Of a DNA stretch of 64,000 nucleotides, positions 34,428-42,416 are shown one piece after another (position 1 is the stretch's first letter; every line of letters begins with the position of its first letter). The position numbers were made by a program, and so were the translations under genes. The stretch is from NCBI GenBank assembly GCA_002336245.1, contig DDDG01000029.1, forward strand, positions 105,827 through 169,826, read 5' to 3'. Source of the stretch: Flavobacteriales bacterium UBA1986. GTDB taxonomy: Bacteria; Bacteroidota; Bacteroidia; Flavobacteriales_G; Salibacteraceae. The notes under the pieces are model-generated. The model was not told where the DNA came from, did not search any database, and saw only the letters and a list, made by a program, of their open reading frames with translations.

Positions 34428-34775
34428 ATGCCTAGATCAGTAAATGCAGTAGCGTCCAGAGCAAGACGCAAGAAAATTCTCAAGCAAGCCAAAGGCTATT
34501 GGGGAAGAAGAAAGAATGTTTACACAGTCGCGAAGAACGCAGTTGAACGCGGACTTTCTTACGCTTATCGCGACCGTAAAACCAAGAAAAGAAATTTCCG
34601 ATCACTTTGGATTCAGCGTATCAATGCTGGTGCACGTGAGAATGGAATGTCCTACTCTCAACTAATGGGAATGCTTTCAAGCAAAAACATTGAGTTGAAC
34701 AGAAAGGTTCTTGCCGATTTGGCCATGAACCATCCTGAAAGCTTTAAGGCGGTTGTAGAAGCTGCCAAGAAGTAA
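34428..34775 (+). CDS. rplT: 50S ribosomal protein L20
   Basis: 115 residues from the ATG at 34428 (MPRSVNAVASRARRKKILKQ), the usual length; an upstream GTG at 34398 adds ten atypical residues. Family marks are AKGYWGRRKNVYTVAKNAVE, RDRKTKKRNFRSLWIQRINA and MNHPESFKAVVEAAKK. Binds 23S rRNA early in 50S assembly and may repress its own operon, as in other bacteria. A terminator follows. Confidence 0.98.
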   Translation: MPRSVNAVASRARRKKILKQAKGYWGRRKNVYTVAKNAVERGLSYAYRDRKTKKRNFRSLWIQRINAGARENGMSYSQLMGMLSSKNIELNRKVLADLAMNHPESFKAVVEAAKK

Positions 34776-34798
34776 GGACATTAACTCCTTGAATTAAG

Positions 34799-34829
34799 AA
34801 GCCGTTCAATTTTGGACGGCTTTTTTTAT
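34799..34829 (+). terminator. Rho-independent terminator after rplT
   Basis: AGCCGTTC (34800-34807) pairs with GGACGGCT (34814-34821) with one G-U, loop AATTTT, then a run of eight T. The T-run overlaps the stop of the convergent TPR gene. Confidence 0.88.
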
Positions 34830-35836
34830 ATCCCTAATCTGCTGAGTCCCTTGGCAGATAGAGTATGAGTTGGATCAAGCGCAAGAGCATTCTTATAGTA
34901 TTGTAAAGCCTCCTCACGATTGCCCTTCAATTCAGCCACAAGTCCCAAGTTGTAAACTGCGTCGGTCCAATTAGGGATGGCTTGAATGCTGGCTTCAAAA
35001 GACATAGCCGCAGAGTCGAGTTCGTCGATTTGGGTAAGATAAATGTACCCCTTGTTGTAGTGGGCTTTGGCGTCAGCAGAGTCGAGCTTTAAAATTTCAG
35101 AATAGGTTTTTAGAGCAGTTCTAACTCGATTGTTGCTTTGTTCGAAAAGGCCACGATTGTACAAGACTTCAATTGAGCTTGAATCTATTCTCAATGCGTT
35201 GTTGTAAAAGTCTATGGCCATGTCGTTCCCTGCAATGGCATATAGAAGACCAAGCTGTAGAAAGGCTTCATAGTGGGAGTTGTTCTGTTCAGTTGCCGTT
35301 AGGAATGAGCTAATGGCTCTTGACGTGTCTCCAGCACTCTTGAAGATCATTCCCTTTATAAAGTATGCCTCATCATTGAATACATCTACTTTAAGAACTC
35401 GATCTGCAAAAGAAACGGCCTCGTCGTATGCCTCTGTTCTCAAGAGCAGTTCAGCCATAACCAGATTGGCTCCAACATCCTCGGGATTTTGCGCAAGGCA
35501 TTTTTGAAGTTCCCCAACCGCACCTTGGTAGTTTCTTAGGGCAATCAACAGTTTGGCCTTCTGGGAATAGTGGCTGCAATTTTCAGGCTCAATCACTTTG
35601 GCCCGATCCAGCTCTTCAGCTGCTCTTACAAGATCATTCTGACTTTCATAATACTCCGCCCTTAGAACAAAGAGTTTTGCATTTGAGGGGTTTTCAACGA
35701 TGGCCTTATTTAACGAGTCGATGTAACTCGAAGGGCTGTTGTTGTTCACCGCAGTTGAATCAACACGAGAGGATTTGTCACCACAAGAGAGCAAACAAAT
35801 CGAAAAGGAAATGATGAATAAGCCGTGCTTCAGCAT
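34826..35836 (-). CDS. TPR-repeat lipoprotein
   Basis: 336 residues. Lipoprotein signal with hydrophobic residues 5-15 and lipobox LLS-C18, then GDKSSRVDST. About eight tetratricopeptide repeats run from residue 45 to the end (for example ALKTYSEILKLDSADAKAHY and EEALQYYKNALALDPTHTL). A scaffold or complex-assembly protein on the periplasmic side of a membrane; partner unknown. It lies downstream of the recA terminator on the same strand, with only 41 bases between them. Confidence 0.88.
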   Translation of the reverse strand: MLKHGLFIISFSICLLSCGDKSSRVDSTAVNNNSPSSYIDSLNKAIVENPSNAKLFVLRAEYYESQNDLVRAAEELDRAKVIEPENCSHYSQKAKLLIALRNYQGAVGELQKCLAQNPEDVGANLVMAELLLRTEAYDEAVSFADRVLKVDVFNDEAYFIKGMIFKSAGDTSRAISSFLTATEQNNSHYEAFLQLGLLYAIAGNDMAIDFYNNALRIDSSSIEVLYNRGLFEQSNNRVRTALKTYSEILKLDSADAKAHYNKGYIYLTQIDELDSAAMSFEASIQAIPNWTDAVYNLGLVAELKGNREEALQYYKNALALDPTHTLSAKGLSRLGI

Positions 35837-35841
35837 ATCGC

Positions 35842-35872
35842 AAAGAAAAGCCCCAGGAACTGAGGCTGAACT
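35842..35872 (-). terminator. Rho-independent terminator after recA
   Basis: Minus strand: AGCCTCAG and CTGGGGCT pair over 8 bases (one G-U) with a three-base loop TTC, followed by TTTTCTTT. It lies 6 bases after the recA stop. Confidence 0.75.
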
Positions 35873-35877
35873 TTTAT

Positions 35878-36879
35878 TTATTTAGAGGCTAAACCCGCCT
35901 TTATTTTGTTCTCGATTTCCTCCGAGAGTTCTGGGTTGTCTTCTAAGAGTTCCTTAACGGCATCGCGACCTTGACCGAGTTTGGTTTCGCCATAGCTAAA
36001 CCAAGAACCGCTCTTTTTGACAATTTCGTGCTCTACCGCTAAATCAACAATCTCTCCTGATTTACTGATTCCCTTGCCGTACATTATGTCAAATTCAGCA
36101 CGTCGGAATGGTGGGGCAATCTTATTTTTTACAACCTTAACCTTTGTCCTATTCCCCATGACGGCATCTCCATTTTTAATTTGACTCGATCGTCGGATGT
36201 CGATGCGAACAGAAGAGTAGAACTTCAGGGCATTTCCACCTGTGGTTGTTTCGGGATTGCCAAACATCACCCCAATTTTTTCACGAAGTTGATTGATGAA
36301 TATGCAGCAACAACCTGTTTTGTGGATTGTACCGGTAAGTTTTCTAAGGGCCTGGCTCATCAACCTCGCTTGAAGGCCAACAACCATATCTCCCATTTCA
36401 CCTTCAATTTCAGCTCTCGGAGTTAAGGCAGCTACGGAGTCAATTACGATGAGGTCTATTGCTCCAGAGCGAATTAAGTTCTCTGTAATTTCAAGAGCTT
36501 GCTCTCCATTGTCTGGTTGTGATATCAGCAAGTTTTCCGTATCCACACCCAAGTTTTCCGCATAGAAGCGGTCGAACGCATGTTCAGCATCGATGATGGC
36601 AGCAATGCCACCCGTTTTTTGAACTTCGGCAATTGCGTGAATGGCTAGGGTTGTCTTTCCTGAAGATTCAGGGCCATAAATTTCAACGACTCGTCCTCGC
36701 GGATACCCGCCTATTCCTAGTGCAATATCTAAAGTTAGTGAGCCTGAAGGAATGGCTTCGACGTCCTCTACGGCCTCGTCGCCCATCTTCATAACGGCAC
36801 CTCTACCAAAATTCTTTTCGAGCTTATCCATCGTAAGTTTCAAAGCTTTCTGTTTTTCTTCTGCTATATCTTTAGCCAT
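35878..36879 (-). CDS. recA: Recombinase RecA
   Basis: 333 residues. Walker A GPESSGKT at 69-76, Walker B-type LIVIDSVAAL, loop L1 EGEMGDMVVGLQARLMSQALR and loop L2 around GVMFGNPETTTGG, and C-terminal domain ending NKIKAGLASK. It binds single-stranded DNA, drives strand exchange and triggers LexA self-cleavage where LexA exists. The C-terminus is short and only modestly acidic. A TACATTTG -7 element lies 28 bases upstream; I saw no clear SOS box. Confidence 0.98.
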   Translation of the reverse strand: MAKDIAEEKQKALKLTMDKLEKNFGRGAVMKMGDEAVEDVEAIPSGSLTLDIALGIGGYPRGRVVEIYGPESSGKTTLAIHAIAEVQKTGGIAAIIDAEHAFDRFYAENLGVDTENLLISQPDNGEQALEITENLIRSGAIDLIVIDSVAALTPRAEIEGEMGDMVVGLQARLMSQALRKLTGTIHKTGCCCIFINQLREKIGVMFGNPETTTGGNALKFYSSVRIDIRRSSQIKNGDAVMGNRTKVKVVKNKIAPPFRRAEFDIMYGKGISKSGEIVDLAVEHEIVKKSGSWFSYGETKLGQGRDAVKELLEDNPELSEEIENKIKAGLASK

Positions 36880-36907
36880 GGGTGTATTGTTTGAATTTGG
36901 TACAAAT

Positions 36908-36915
36908 CAAATGTA
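36908..36915 (-). promoter_or_regulatory. Putative -7 element (TACATTTG) for recA
   Basis: Perfect TAnnTTTG on the minus strand, 28 bases before the recA ATG, in an 88-base spacer. Confidence 0.5.
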
Positions 36916-36967
36916 TGAGATTGTAACCTATTTACGTGGTGGGCTATTTCTTTTTTCAGGAATAACT

Positions 36968-37432
36968 TTAGTTGTCTAAAGCCTCCAAAATCTGCTCAGA
37001 GTGCGCTTTGGTCTTCACCTTGTCGAATATTTTTTGAATGTTCCCAATCTCATCAATGACAAAAGTTTTCCTGTGAATGCCGTCGTATTCTTTGCCCATG
37101 AATTTTTTTGGTCCCCAGACCTTATAAGCCTCAATTACTTTCCGCTCTGTGTCGGCTAATAGTTGAAAAGGCAGCTCGTACTTATCTGCGAATTTCAAGT
37201 GCTTTTTCTCATCATCTGCGCTTACGCCAAGAATGGCAAAGCCTTTATCTAAGAGAACTTGATAATTGTCCCTGAGATTGCAGGCTTCAGCAGTACATCC
37301 TGGGGTGTTGTCTTTCGGGTAGAAATAGAGAATCAGTTTTTTTCCGGAAAAATCAGAAAGTGAAACCTCTTTTCCATGTTGATCAATGCCTCTGATTTCC
37401 GGCGCTTTTTGTCCTTCTTGAAGTGTGTCCAT
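36968..37432 (-). CDS. bcp: Thioredoxin-dependent peroxiredoxin, Bcp/PrxQ family
   Basis: 154 residues, normal size. Reduces hydrogen and organic peroxides with thioredoxin. The peroxidatic cysteine is C46 in DNTPGCTAEAC and the likely resolving one C51, the two-cysteine PrxQ arrangement with four residues between. The thioredoxin fold continues with FAILGVSADDEKKHLKFADK and FQLLADTERKVIEAYKVWG. Cytoplasmic. It is divergent from nth with 49 bases between the starts, a possible joint oxidative-damage unit. Confidence 0.95.
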   Translation of the reverse strand: MDTLQEGQKAPEIRGIDQHGKEVSLSDFSGKKLILYFYPKDNTPGCTAEACNLRDNYQVLLDKGFAILGVSADDEKKHLKFADKYELPFQLLADTERKVIEAYKVWGPKKFMGKEYDGIHRKTFVIDEIGNIQKIFDKVKTKAHSEQILEALDN

Positions 37433-37481
37433 CTTTAATATACTTGTTGAGTCAAAACAAACTAAGTTGCTCGAAGTTCAC

Positions 37482-38117
37482 ATGAAGAAAGCGGAAAAAG
37501 TTCAATTTATCATCGACACCTTAGAGAAACTTTACCCAGAGACTCCCATTCCTCTAGATCATAAGGACCCATTTACGCTGCTCATTGCCGTGATGCTCTC
37601 TGCCCAATGCACCGATGTGAGGGTAAACCAGGTTACCCCCATCTTGTTTAAGCGCGCCGACAACCCACACGACATGCTTAAGATGAGTGAAGAAGAAATT
37701 CAAGAAATCATTCGTCCCTGTGGGCTGTCAAAATCAAAGGCCAAAGGGGTTCGAGTTTCCAGTCAAATGATTGTAGAAAAGCACGGAGGAGAAGTTCCAG
37801 GAAATTTCAAGGATTTGGAGGAACTACCAGCGGTTGGTCACAAGACAGCATCTGTAGTGATGAGTCAAGCATTTGGCGAGCCGGCCTTCCCCGTAGACAC
37901 GCACATACATCGTCTGATGTACCGATGGGGCTTAAGCAGCGGGAAGAATGTGGTGCAAACAGAAAAAGACGCAAAGCGTCTTTTTCCTCGTGAGCTTTGG
38001 AATAAACTTCACTTACAAATCATATTCTATGGCAGAGAATATAGTCCTGCCAGAGGATTTCGCATTGATACCAGCGTCATTGAAAAGGTGATTGGTGCGA
38101 GGGGCCAAAAACCTTAG
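37482..38117 (+). CDS. nth: Endonuclease III (Nth) lacking the Fe-S cluster
   Basis: 211 residues from the ATG at 37482 (MKKAEKVQFI), in line with E. coli Nth (211). The helix-hairpin-helix ends LPAVGHKTASVV with catalytic lysine K121, and the catalytic aspartate is D139 in PVDTHIHR; both match E. coli K120/D138. It removes oxidised pyrimidines and cuts the AP site. The C-terminal 4Fe-4S loop (Cx6Cx2Cx5C in E. coli) is absent: the position of the first cysteine reads S188 (YGREYSPARG), and no cysteine follows. The stop is one base from the next convergent stop. Confidence 0.93.
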   Translation: MKKAEKVQFIIDTLEKLYPETPIPLDHKDPFTLLIAVMLSAQCTDVRVNQVTPILFKRADNPHDMLKMSEEEIQEIIRPCGLSKSKAKGVRVSSQMIVEKHGGEVPGNFKDLEELPAVGHKTASVVMSQAFGEPAFPVDTHIHRLMYRWGLSSGKNVVQTEKDAKRLFPRELWNKLHLQIIFYGREYSPARGFRIDTSVIEKVIGARGQKP

Positions 38118-38118
38118 C

Positions 38119-38313
38119 TCAGTTGATCACTAACTCAAGTCGACCCATGTATTTTGATGGCCGATTTGAATAGGCTTTTGAGAAATTTAAAATATTCTCA
38201 ATCGTAGATTTTTTAGGACTTACAGTTTCCTGTTTCAGTCCAAACTCCTTAATGAGTTTCTGTTCGTCTCTGCAAAAGCGAGACAGTTCGTCCAAGGTAG
38301 AGTTTGCATCCAT
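38119..38313 (-). CDS. Small hypothetical protein downstream of an ECF sigma factor
   Basis: 64 residues, soluble: MDANSTLDELSRFCRDEQKL, a basic middle (VSPKKSTIENILNFSKAYSN), and a C-terminal MGRLELVIN. No signal peptide, zinc motif or membrane helix, so it is not a classic anti-sigma factor. It lies 72 bases after the sigma-factor gene on the same strand. Coding is supported by its fit between sigma and nth with only one spare base. Function unknown. Confidence 0.6.
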   Translation of the reverse strand: MDANSTLDELSRFCRDEQKLIKEFGLKQETVSPKKSTIENILNFSKAYSNRPSKYMGRLELVIN

Positions 38314-38385
38314 ATGATCATGATTTTTGATTGATTCATGAACAAGGAACGCCTTCTTCCTTTAGATATTATTTAACTCGGTAAA

Positions 38386-38973
38386 TTATTGTTTCAGGAG
38401 TTGCAGGTTGTGCTTTTCAATCAGCTTCCTAAGGTTGATCAGCGCATAGCGCATTCTTCCTAGGGCCGTGTTGATGCTCACATTTGTTTCTTCTGCTATG
38501 TCTTTGAAACTCATTTTGGAGTAGTGCCGCATTTTGAGCACTTCCTTTTGTTCATCCGGCAAGAATTCAATCAGGTTTTTCACGTCCGCTTGAACTTGTC
38601 GATCGAATAAGTTGTCTTCTACGCTAGGTTCGTCAAAAACGATGGTGTCGAAAACATCGTAATCATCACCGCCGCGAGACATCGGCATTCTTTTGCCTTT
38701 TCGGAAATGGTCGATTACAAGGTTGTGAGCAATACGAAGAACCCAAGGGACAAACTTTCCTTCTTCATTATATCTTCCAGACTTTAGCGTCCGAATGACT
38801 TTGATGAAGGTATCTTGAAACACGTCCTCTGATAGAGCAGAGTTGTGAGTAAGATTCATAATGTATCCAAAGATCCGGTCTTTGTGCCGGCTTATGAGAA
38901 CTTCTAGAGAAGATTCGTGTCCGTCTAAATAACGACGAACCAATTGTTGATCAGAAATGAACGAGTTGTGCAT
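38386..38973 (-). CDS. ECF-type sigma-70 family RNA polymerase sigma factor
   Basis: 195 residues. Region 2 at about 20-95 (LSEDVFQDTFIKVIRTL, FVPWVLRIAHNLVIDHFRKG) and region 4 at about 135-190 (LPDEQKEVLKMRHYSKMSFK, EETNVSINTALGRMRYALIN). Between them lies an acidic linker (GGDDYDVFDTIVFDEPSVED). No anti-sigma gene with a membrane helix is next to it, which fits the large group of Bacteroidota sigma factors near uvrA/recA that seem constitutively active. The downstream 64-residue gene is the only candidate partner. Confidence 0.94.
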   Translation of the reverse strand: MHNSFISDQQLVRRYLDGHESSLEVLISRHKDRIFGYIMNLTHNSALSEDVFQDTFIKVIRTLKSGRYNEEGKFVPWVLRIAHNLVIDHFRKGKRMPMSRGGDDYDVFDTIVFDEPSVEDNLFDRQVQADVKNLIEFLPDEQKEVLKMRHYSKMSFKDIAEETNVSINTALGRMRYALINLRKLIEKHNLQLLKQ

Positions 38974-39145
38974 AACACTCAGTTTTAGGTTGATTAATGG
39001 TGGGTTGTATATTCCTAAAACGTAGATTTTATGCTATAGGCGAGATGTATTCGTTTGTATTCTGTTTATTTCAACGTTTAAAAAGAGCATTTGTTATATC
39101 TAGAACAAAAGTCTCCCCTTCAACTGATCCCAAAGATAGGAAAAG

Positions 39146-39153
39146 TACTTTTG
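39146..39153 (+). promoter_or_regulatory. Putative -7 element (TACTTTTG) for uvrA
   Basis: Perfect TAnnTTTG, 32 bases before the uvrA ATG, within the 212-base spacer 38974-39185. That spacer also holds the divergent sigma-factor promoter region; nothing else is visible in it. Confidence 0.45.
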
Positions 39154-39185
39154 CAGATTCTCGATTAACAAGGCTTAACGATTGA

Positions 39186-41981
39186 ATGGCAAATCCAGTA
39201 AACACAAAATCTGACTCAATTTTTATTCGTGGTGCACGAATGCACAATTTGAAGAATGTTGATGTTGCCATTCCGCGGAATAAATTCGTAGTTGTAACTG
39301 GTCTTTCAGGAAGTGGAAAATCTTCTTTGGCATTCGACACATTATATGCCGAAGGGCAGCGCAGGTATGTGGAGAGTTTGTCTTCATACGCCCGACAGTT
39401 TCTAGGTAAAATAGACAAGCCAAGCGTTGATAACATTGAAGGAATAGCACCGGCAATTGCGATCGAGCAGAAGGTGAGCAGCAGATCTTCACGATCGACC
39501 ATTGGAACGAGCACCGAAATCTACGATTATCTAAAACTACTGTTTGCTCGTGTAGGCAAAACCTATTCTCCCATCAGCGATATTGAGGTTCGCTCCGAAG
39601 GCTTGAAGGAAATTGTCGAGTTTGTACAGTCGCTAGAGAAAGATTTGCGGATTGTTTTGAGCGCTCCCGTCTTTCTCGGCGAGAACCAAACTTGGGAGAA
39701 GCGAATTGACACACTGAAAAATCAGGGTTATTCGAGAGTATGGTGGAAAGATGAAGCTTCTACGCTTGATCAAATTGAGCCGGAGGCAGATGAAATTGTT
39801 TATCTCATCATCGACCGTTTGGTGAATCAGCCCGAGAGCGATGAATTTCTATCCCGCTTGGGAGATTCTTCTGAAATAGCTCTTTACGAAGGACAAGGAG
39901 AGTGCAGGTTGACCATTGTTGGCGACCAACTCACTCATCGTGATTTTAACGACCGCTTTGAGTTGGATGGAATCACCTTTGAACGCCCGAGCGTAAACTT
40001 CTTCAGCTTCAACAATCCATTTGGGGCATGTAAAACTTGTGAGGGTTTTGGGAATGTCATTGGCATCGATCAAGATTTGGTGATTCCAAATAAGAATCTA
40101 TCGATTTATGAGGACGCCATTGTTTGTTGGAAGGGGGAGAAGATGAGCGCCTACAGGGATGAGCTGATTAATCACGCCGACAAATTCGACTTTCCCATCC
40201 ATCGTCCGTATTACGAACTCACTAAGGAGCAAAAGGATTTGTTGTGGACTGGGAACGAATATTTTATGGGTCTCGATTCGTTCTTCGCATACCTAAAAGA
40301 AAAGAGTCACAAAATTCAGTATCGGGTGATGCTTTCACGCTATCGCGGGAAAACAATCTGTCATGATTGCCATGGTACTCGACTGCGCAAGGACGCATCC
40401 TATGTGAAGGTCGATGGATTTTCGATCGTAGACTTTGTTCAAATGTCTATTGGTGATCTTCTCAAAACCGTGAACGATCTGAACTTAGATCAATACGGTT
40501 TGAAAATAGCCCAACGCTTGATTACCGAGGTTCGAAACCGATTGGAATGTTTGGAGGATGTAGGTCTTAGCTACCTCACTTTAAATCGCCTCTCCTCCAG
40601 CTTGTCGGGCGGGGAAACGCAACGCATTAATCTGGCCACCTCCATTGGTAGCAGCCTAGTTGGGTCGATGTACATTTTGGATGAGCCAAGTGTGGGACTT
40701 CATTCTCGAGACACGCAGCGATTGATAAAAGTACTTCGGCGTCTGCGTGATTTAGGAAACACAGTGATTGTGGTTGAGCACGACGACGAAATTGTGCGTG
40801 CAGCAGATTACATCATTGACCTTGGACCTGAAGCTGGCTCTCTTGGAGGGGAATTGGTTTTTGCAGGCGAACAAGAGGATTTGCTTTTGGCGAAAAACAG
40901 TCTGACTGCCGACTATATGATGGGCAGAAGGGAGATTCCTGTTCCTGAAAAAAGAAGAGCTTGGTCTAAATCCATCAAAGTCTTTGGCGCAACAGAAAAC
41001 AACCTTAAGAATGTAGATGCAGAATTTCCCTTGGGCGTTTTAACCGCTGTCACCGGAGTTTCTGGTTCCGGAAAATCGACCCTTGTTGGAGGGATTTTAT
41101 TCCCAGCACTCACCAAAATGTTGGGTGGTTATGGAGAGCGCACAGGTACACATACCGCCGTCGACGGCGACTTAAAAGCAATCAACCGAGTAGAGTTTGT
41201 TGATCAAAATCCAATTGGGAAATCCTCTCGCTCGAACCCTGTCACTTACATCAAAGCATACGACGAGATTCGCTCTCTTTTTGCAGCGCTTCCAGCAGCG
41301 AGAATGCGAGCTTACAAACCATCCCATTTTTCCTTCAACGTTGACGGGGGTCGATGCGATGTGTGCAAAGGGGAAGGAACTGTAACGATTGAAATGCAGT
41401 TTATGGCAGACATTGTTTTGCCTTGCGATAATTGTGGAGGAAAGCGTTTCAATGAAGACGTTCTCGAGCTCACGCTTCGGGGAAAGAACATTTCCGACAT
41501 CTTAAATATGACCGTCGACGATGCCTATGCGTTCTTTTCTGAAGGAGAAAGTAAACAGGAGCAAAAGGTGGCCAAAAAGCTTGCCCCTCTGCAAGAAGTT
41601 GGATTGGGTTACGTTCATTTAGGCCAATCATCAAACACATTAAGTGGAGGAGAAGCACAGAGGATTAAGCTCGCATTCTACCTAAGCAAGGGTCAGGCTG
41701 AAGACGCGGAACGCATACTGTTCATCTTCGATGAACCTACCACCGGATTGCATGTTCACGACATATCGAAACTGTTGAAATCCTTCGATGCTCTTCTTCA
41801 TCTGGGGCATTCCATCGTCGTAATTGAGCATAATTTGGATGTTATAAAATGTGCCGATCACATCATCGACCTTGGACCAGAGGGAGGCGAAGGAGGAGGT
41901 CAAATCCTCTTTGCTGGAACTCCAGAAGAATTGGTCTTGAGCAAAGGGCATACTGCCGAGGCGATGCGAAATCGCATCTAG
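39186..41981 (+). CDS. uvrA: Excinuclease ABC subunit A
   Basis: 931 residues, normal for UvrA. Damage-sensing ATPase of nucleotide excision repair. It has two ABC modules: Walker A GLSGSGKSS at 39-47 and GVSGSGKST in the second half, and signatures LSSSLSGGETQRINLA and SSNTLSGGEAQRIKLA. The first zinc site is made by CKTCEGFG and CHDCHGTR, and the second by CDVCKGEG and CDNCGGKR. Both Walker B segments are present (YILDEPSVGLH, IFDEPTTGLH). No truncation. Confidence 0.98.
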   Translation: MANPVNTKSDSIFIRGARMHNLKNVDVAIPRNKFVVVTGLSGSGKSSLAFDTLYAEGQRRYVESLSSYARQFLGKIDKPSVDNIEGIAPAIAIEQKVSSRSSRSTIGTSTEIYDYLKLLFARVGKTYSPISDIEVRSEGLKEIVEFVQSLEKDLRIVLSAPVFLGENQTWEKRIDTLKNQGYSRVWWKDEASTLDQIEPEADEIVYLIIDRLVNQPESDEFLSRLGDSSEIALYEGQGECRLTIVGDQLTHRDFNDRFELDGITFERPSVNFFSFNNPFGACKTCEGFGNVIGIDQDLVIPNKNLSIYEDAIVCWKGEKMSAYRDELINHADKFDFPIHRPYYELTKEQKDLLWTGNEYFMGLDSFFAYLKEKSHKIQYRVMLSRYRGKTICHDCHGTRLRKDASYVKVDGFSIVDFVQMSIGDLLKTVNDLNLDQYGLKIAQRLITEVRNRLECLEDVGLSYLTLNRLSSSLSGGETQRINLATSIGSSLVGSMYILDEPSVGLHSRDTQRLIKVLRRLRDLGNTVIVVEHDDEIVRAADYIIDLGPEAGSLGGELVFAGEQEDLLLAKNSLTADYMMGRREIPVPEKRRAWSKSIKVFGATENNLKNVDAEFPLGVLTAVTGVSGSGKSTLVGGILFPALTKMLGGYGERTGTHTAVDGDLKAINRVEFVDQNPIGKSSRSNPVTYIKAYDEIRSLFAALPAARMRAYKPSHFSFNVDGGRCDVCKGEGTVTIEMQFMADIVLPCDNCGGKRFNEDVLELTLRGKNISDILNMTVDDAYAFFSEGESKQEQKVAKKLAPLQEVGLGYVHLGQSSNTLSGGEAQRIKLAFYLSKGQAEDAERILFIFDEPTTGLHVHDISKLLKSFDALLHLGHSIVVIEHNLDVIKCADHIIDLGPEGGEGGGQILFAGTPEELVLSKGHTAEAMRNRI

Positions 41982-42041
41982 GATTCCTTTAAACATTTCG
42001 TCTTGTGTATATTGGCTTCTAGAATCCAATTAAACCGCACA

Positions 42042-42416
42042 ATGGCAGCCAAGTTTTCAGTATTACAAGCGATTTTAAGTCGTCGAAGCGAATTGGGACT
42101 CAGTCAGGAGTACATCGCTGAAGAATTGGATATGAAGCAAAGCAACTACTCTAAAATAGAGTCGGGCTACAATAAAGTAAGATGGGAAGAGCTGGATACT
42201 TTATTTGAAGTTTTGCAGCTTACTGTTGTCCCGCGCGACACGCGTGAACGAAAGGAAACAGCATTCATCATTCACAAACTCTTCTCTAAGAATGAGAGCG
42301 TGAACCGCATTCGTTCGGTCATTCATCTTCTCGACGAAATCGTGAAAGAGTATAAGGAGGAGCTCGATGAGCTTGGGCCTCACAGCTTCGTTTCCGACGA
42401 GGACAAGAAGGACTAG
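42042..42416 (+). CDS. Small XRE-family helix-turn-helix protein
   Basis: 124 residues from the ATG at 42042. Residues 6-62 are a Cro/C1-type helix-turn-helix (ILSRRSELGLSQEYIAEELD, MKQSNYSKIESGYNKVRWEE), then a helical C-terminal part (VNRIRSVIHLLDEIVKEYKE) that may mediate dimerisation. It stands alone after uvrA, with no toxin gene next to it. The stop shares CTAG with the convergent T9SS cargo gene. Confidence 0.85.
   Translation: MAAKFSVLQAILSRRSELGLSQEYIAEELDMKQSNYSKIESGYNKVRWEELDTLFEVLQLTVVPRDTRERKETAFIIHKLFSKNESVNRIRSVIHLLDEIVKEYKEELDELGPHSFVSDEDKKD

Noticed and set aside
38997..39185. 62-codon open frame between the sigma factor and uvrA
   Set aside because: It fills a divergent promoter region, contains the probable uvrA -7 element, and its sequence is not protein-like.
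42042..42416. XRE protein as an antitoxin
   Set aside because: No toxin-like gene lies next to it; the neighbours are uvrA and a convergent T9SS cargo gene.
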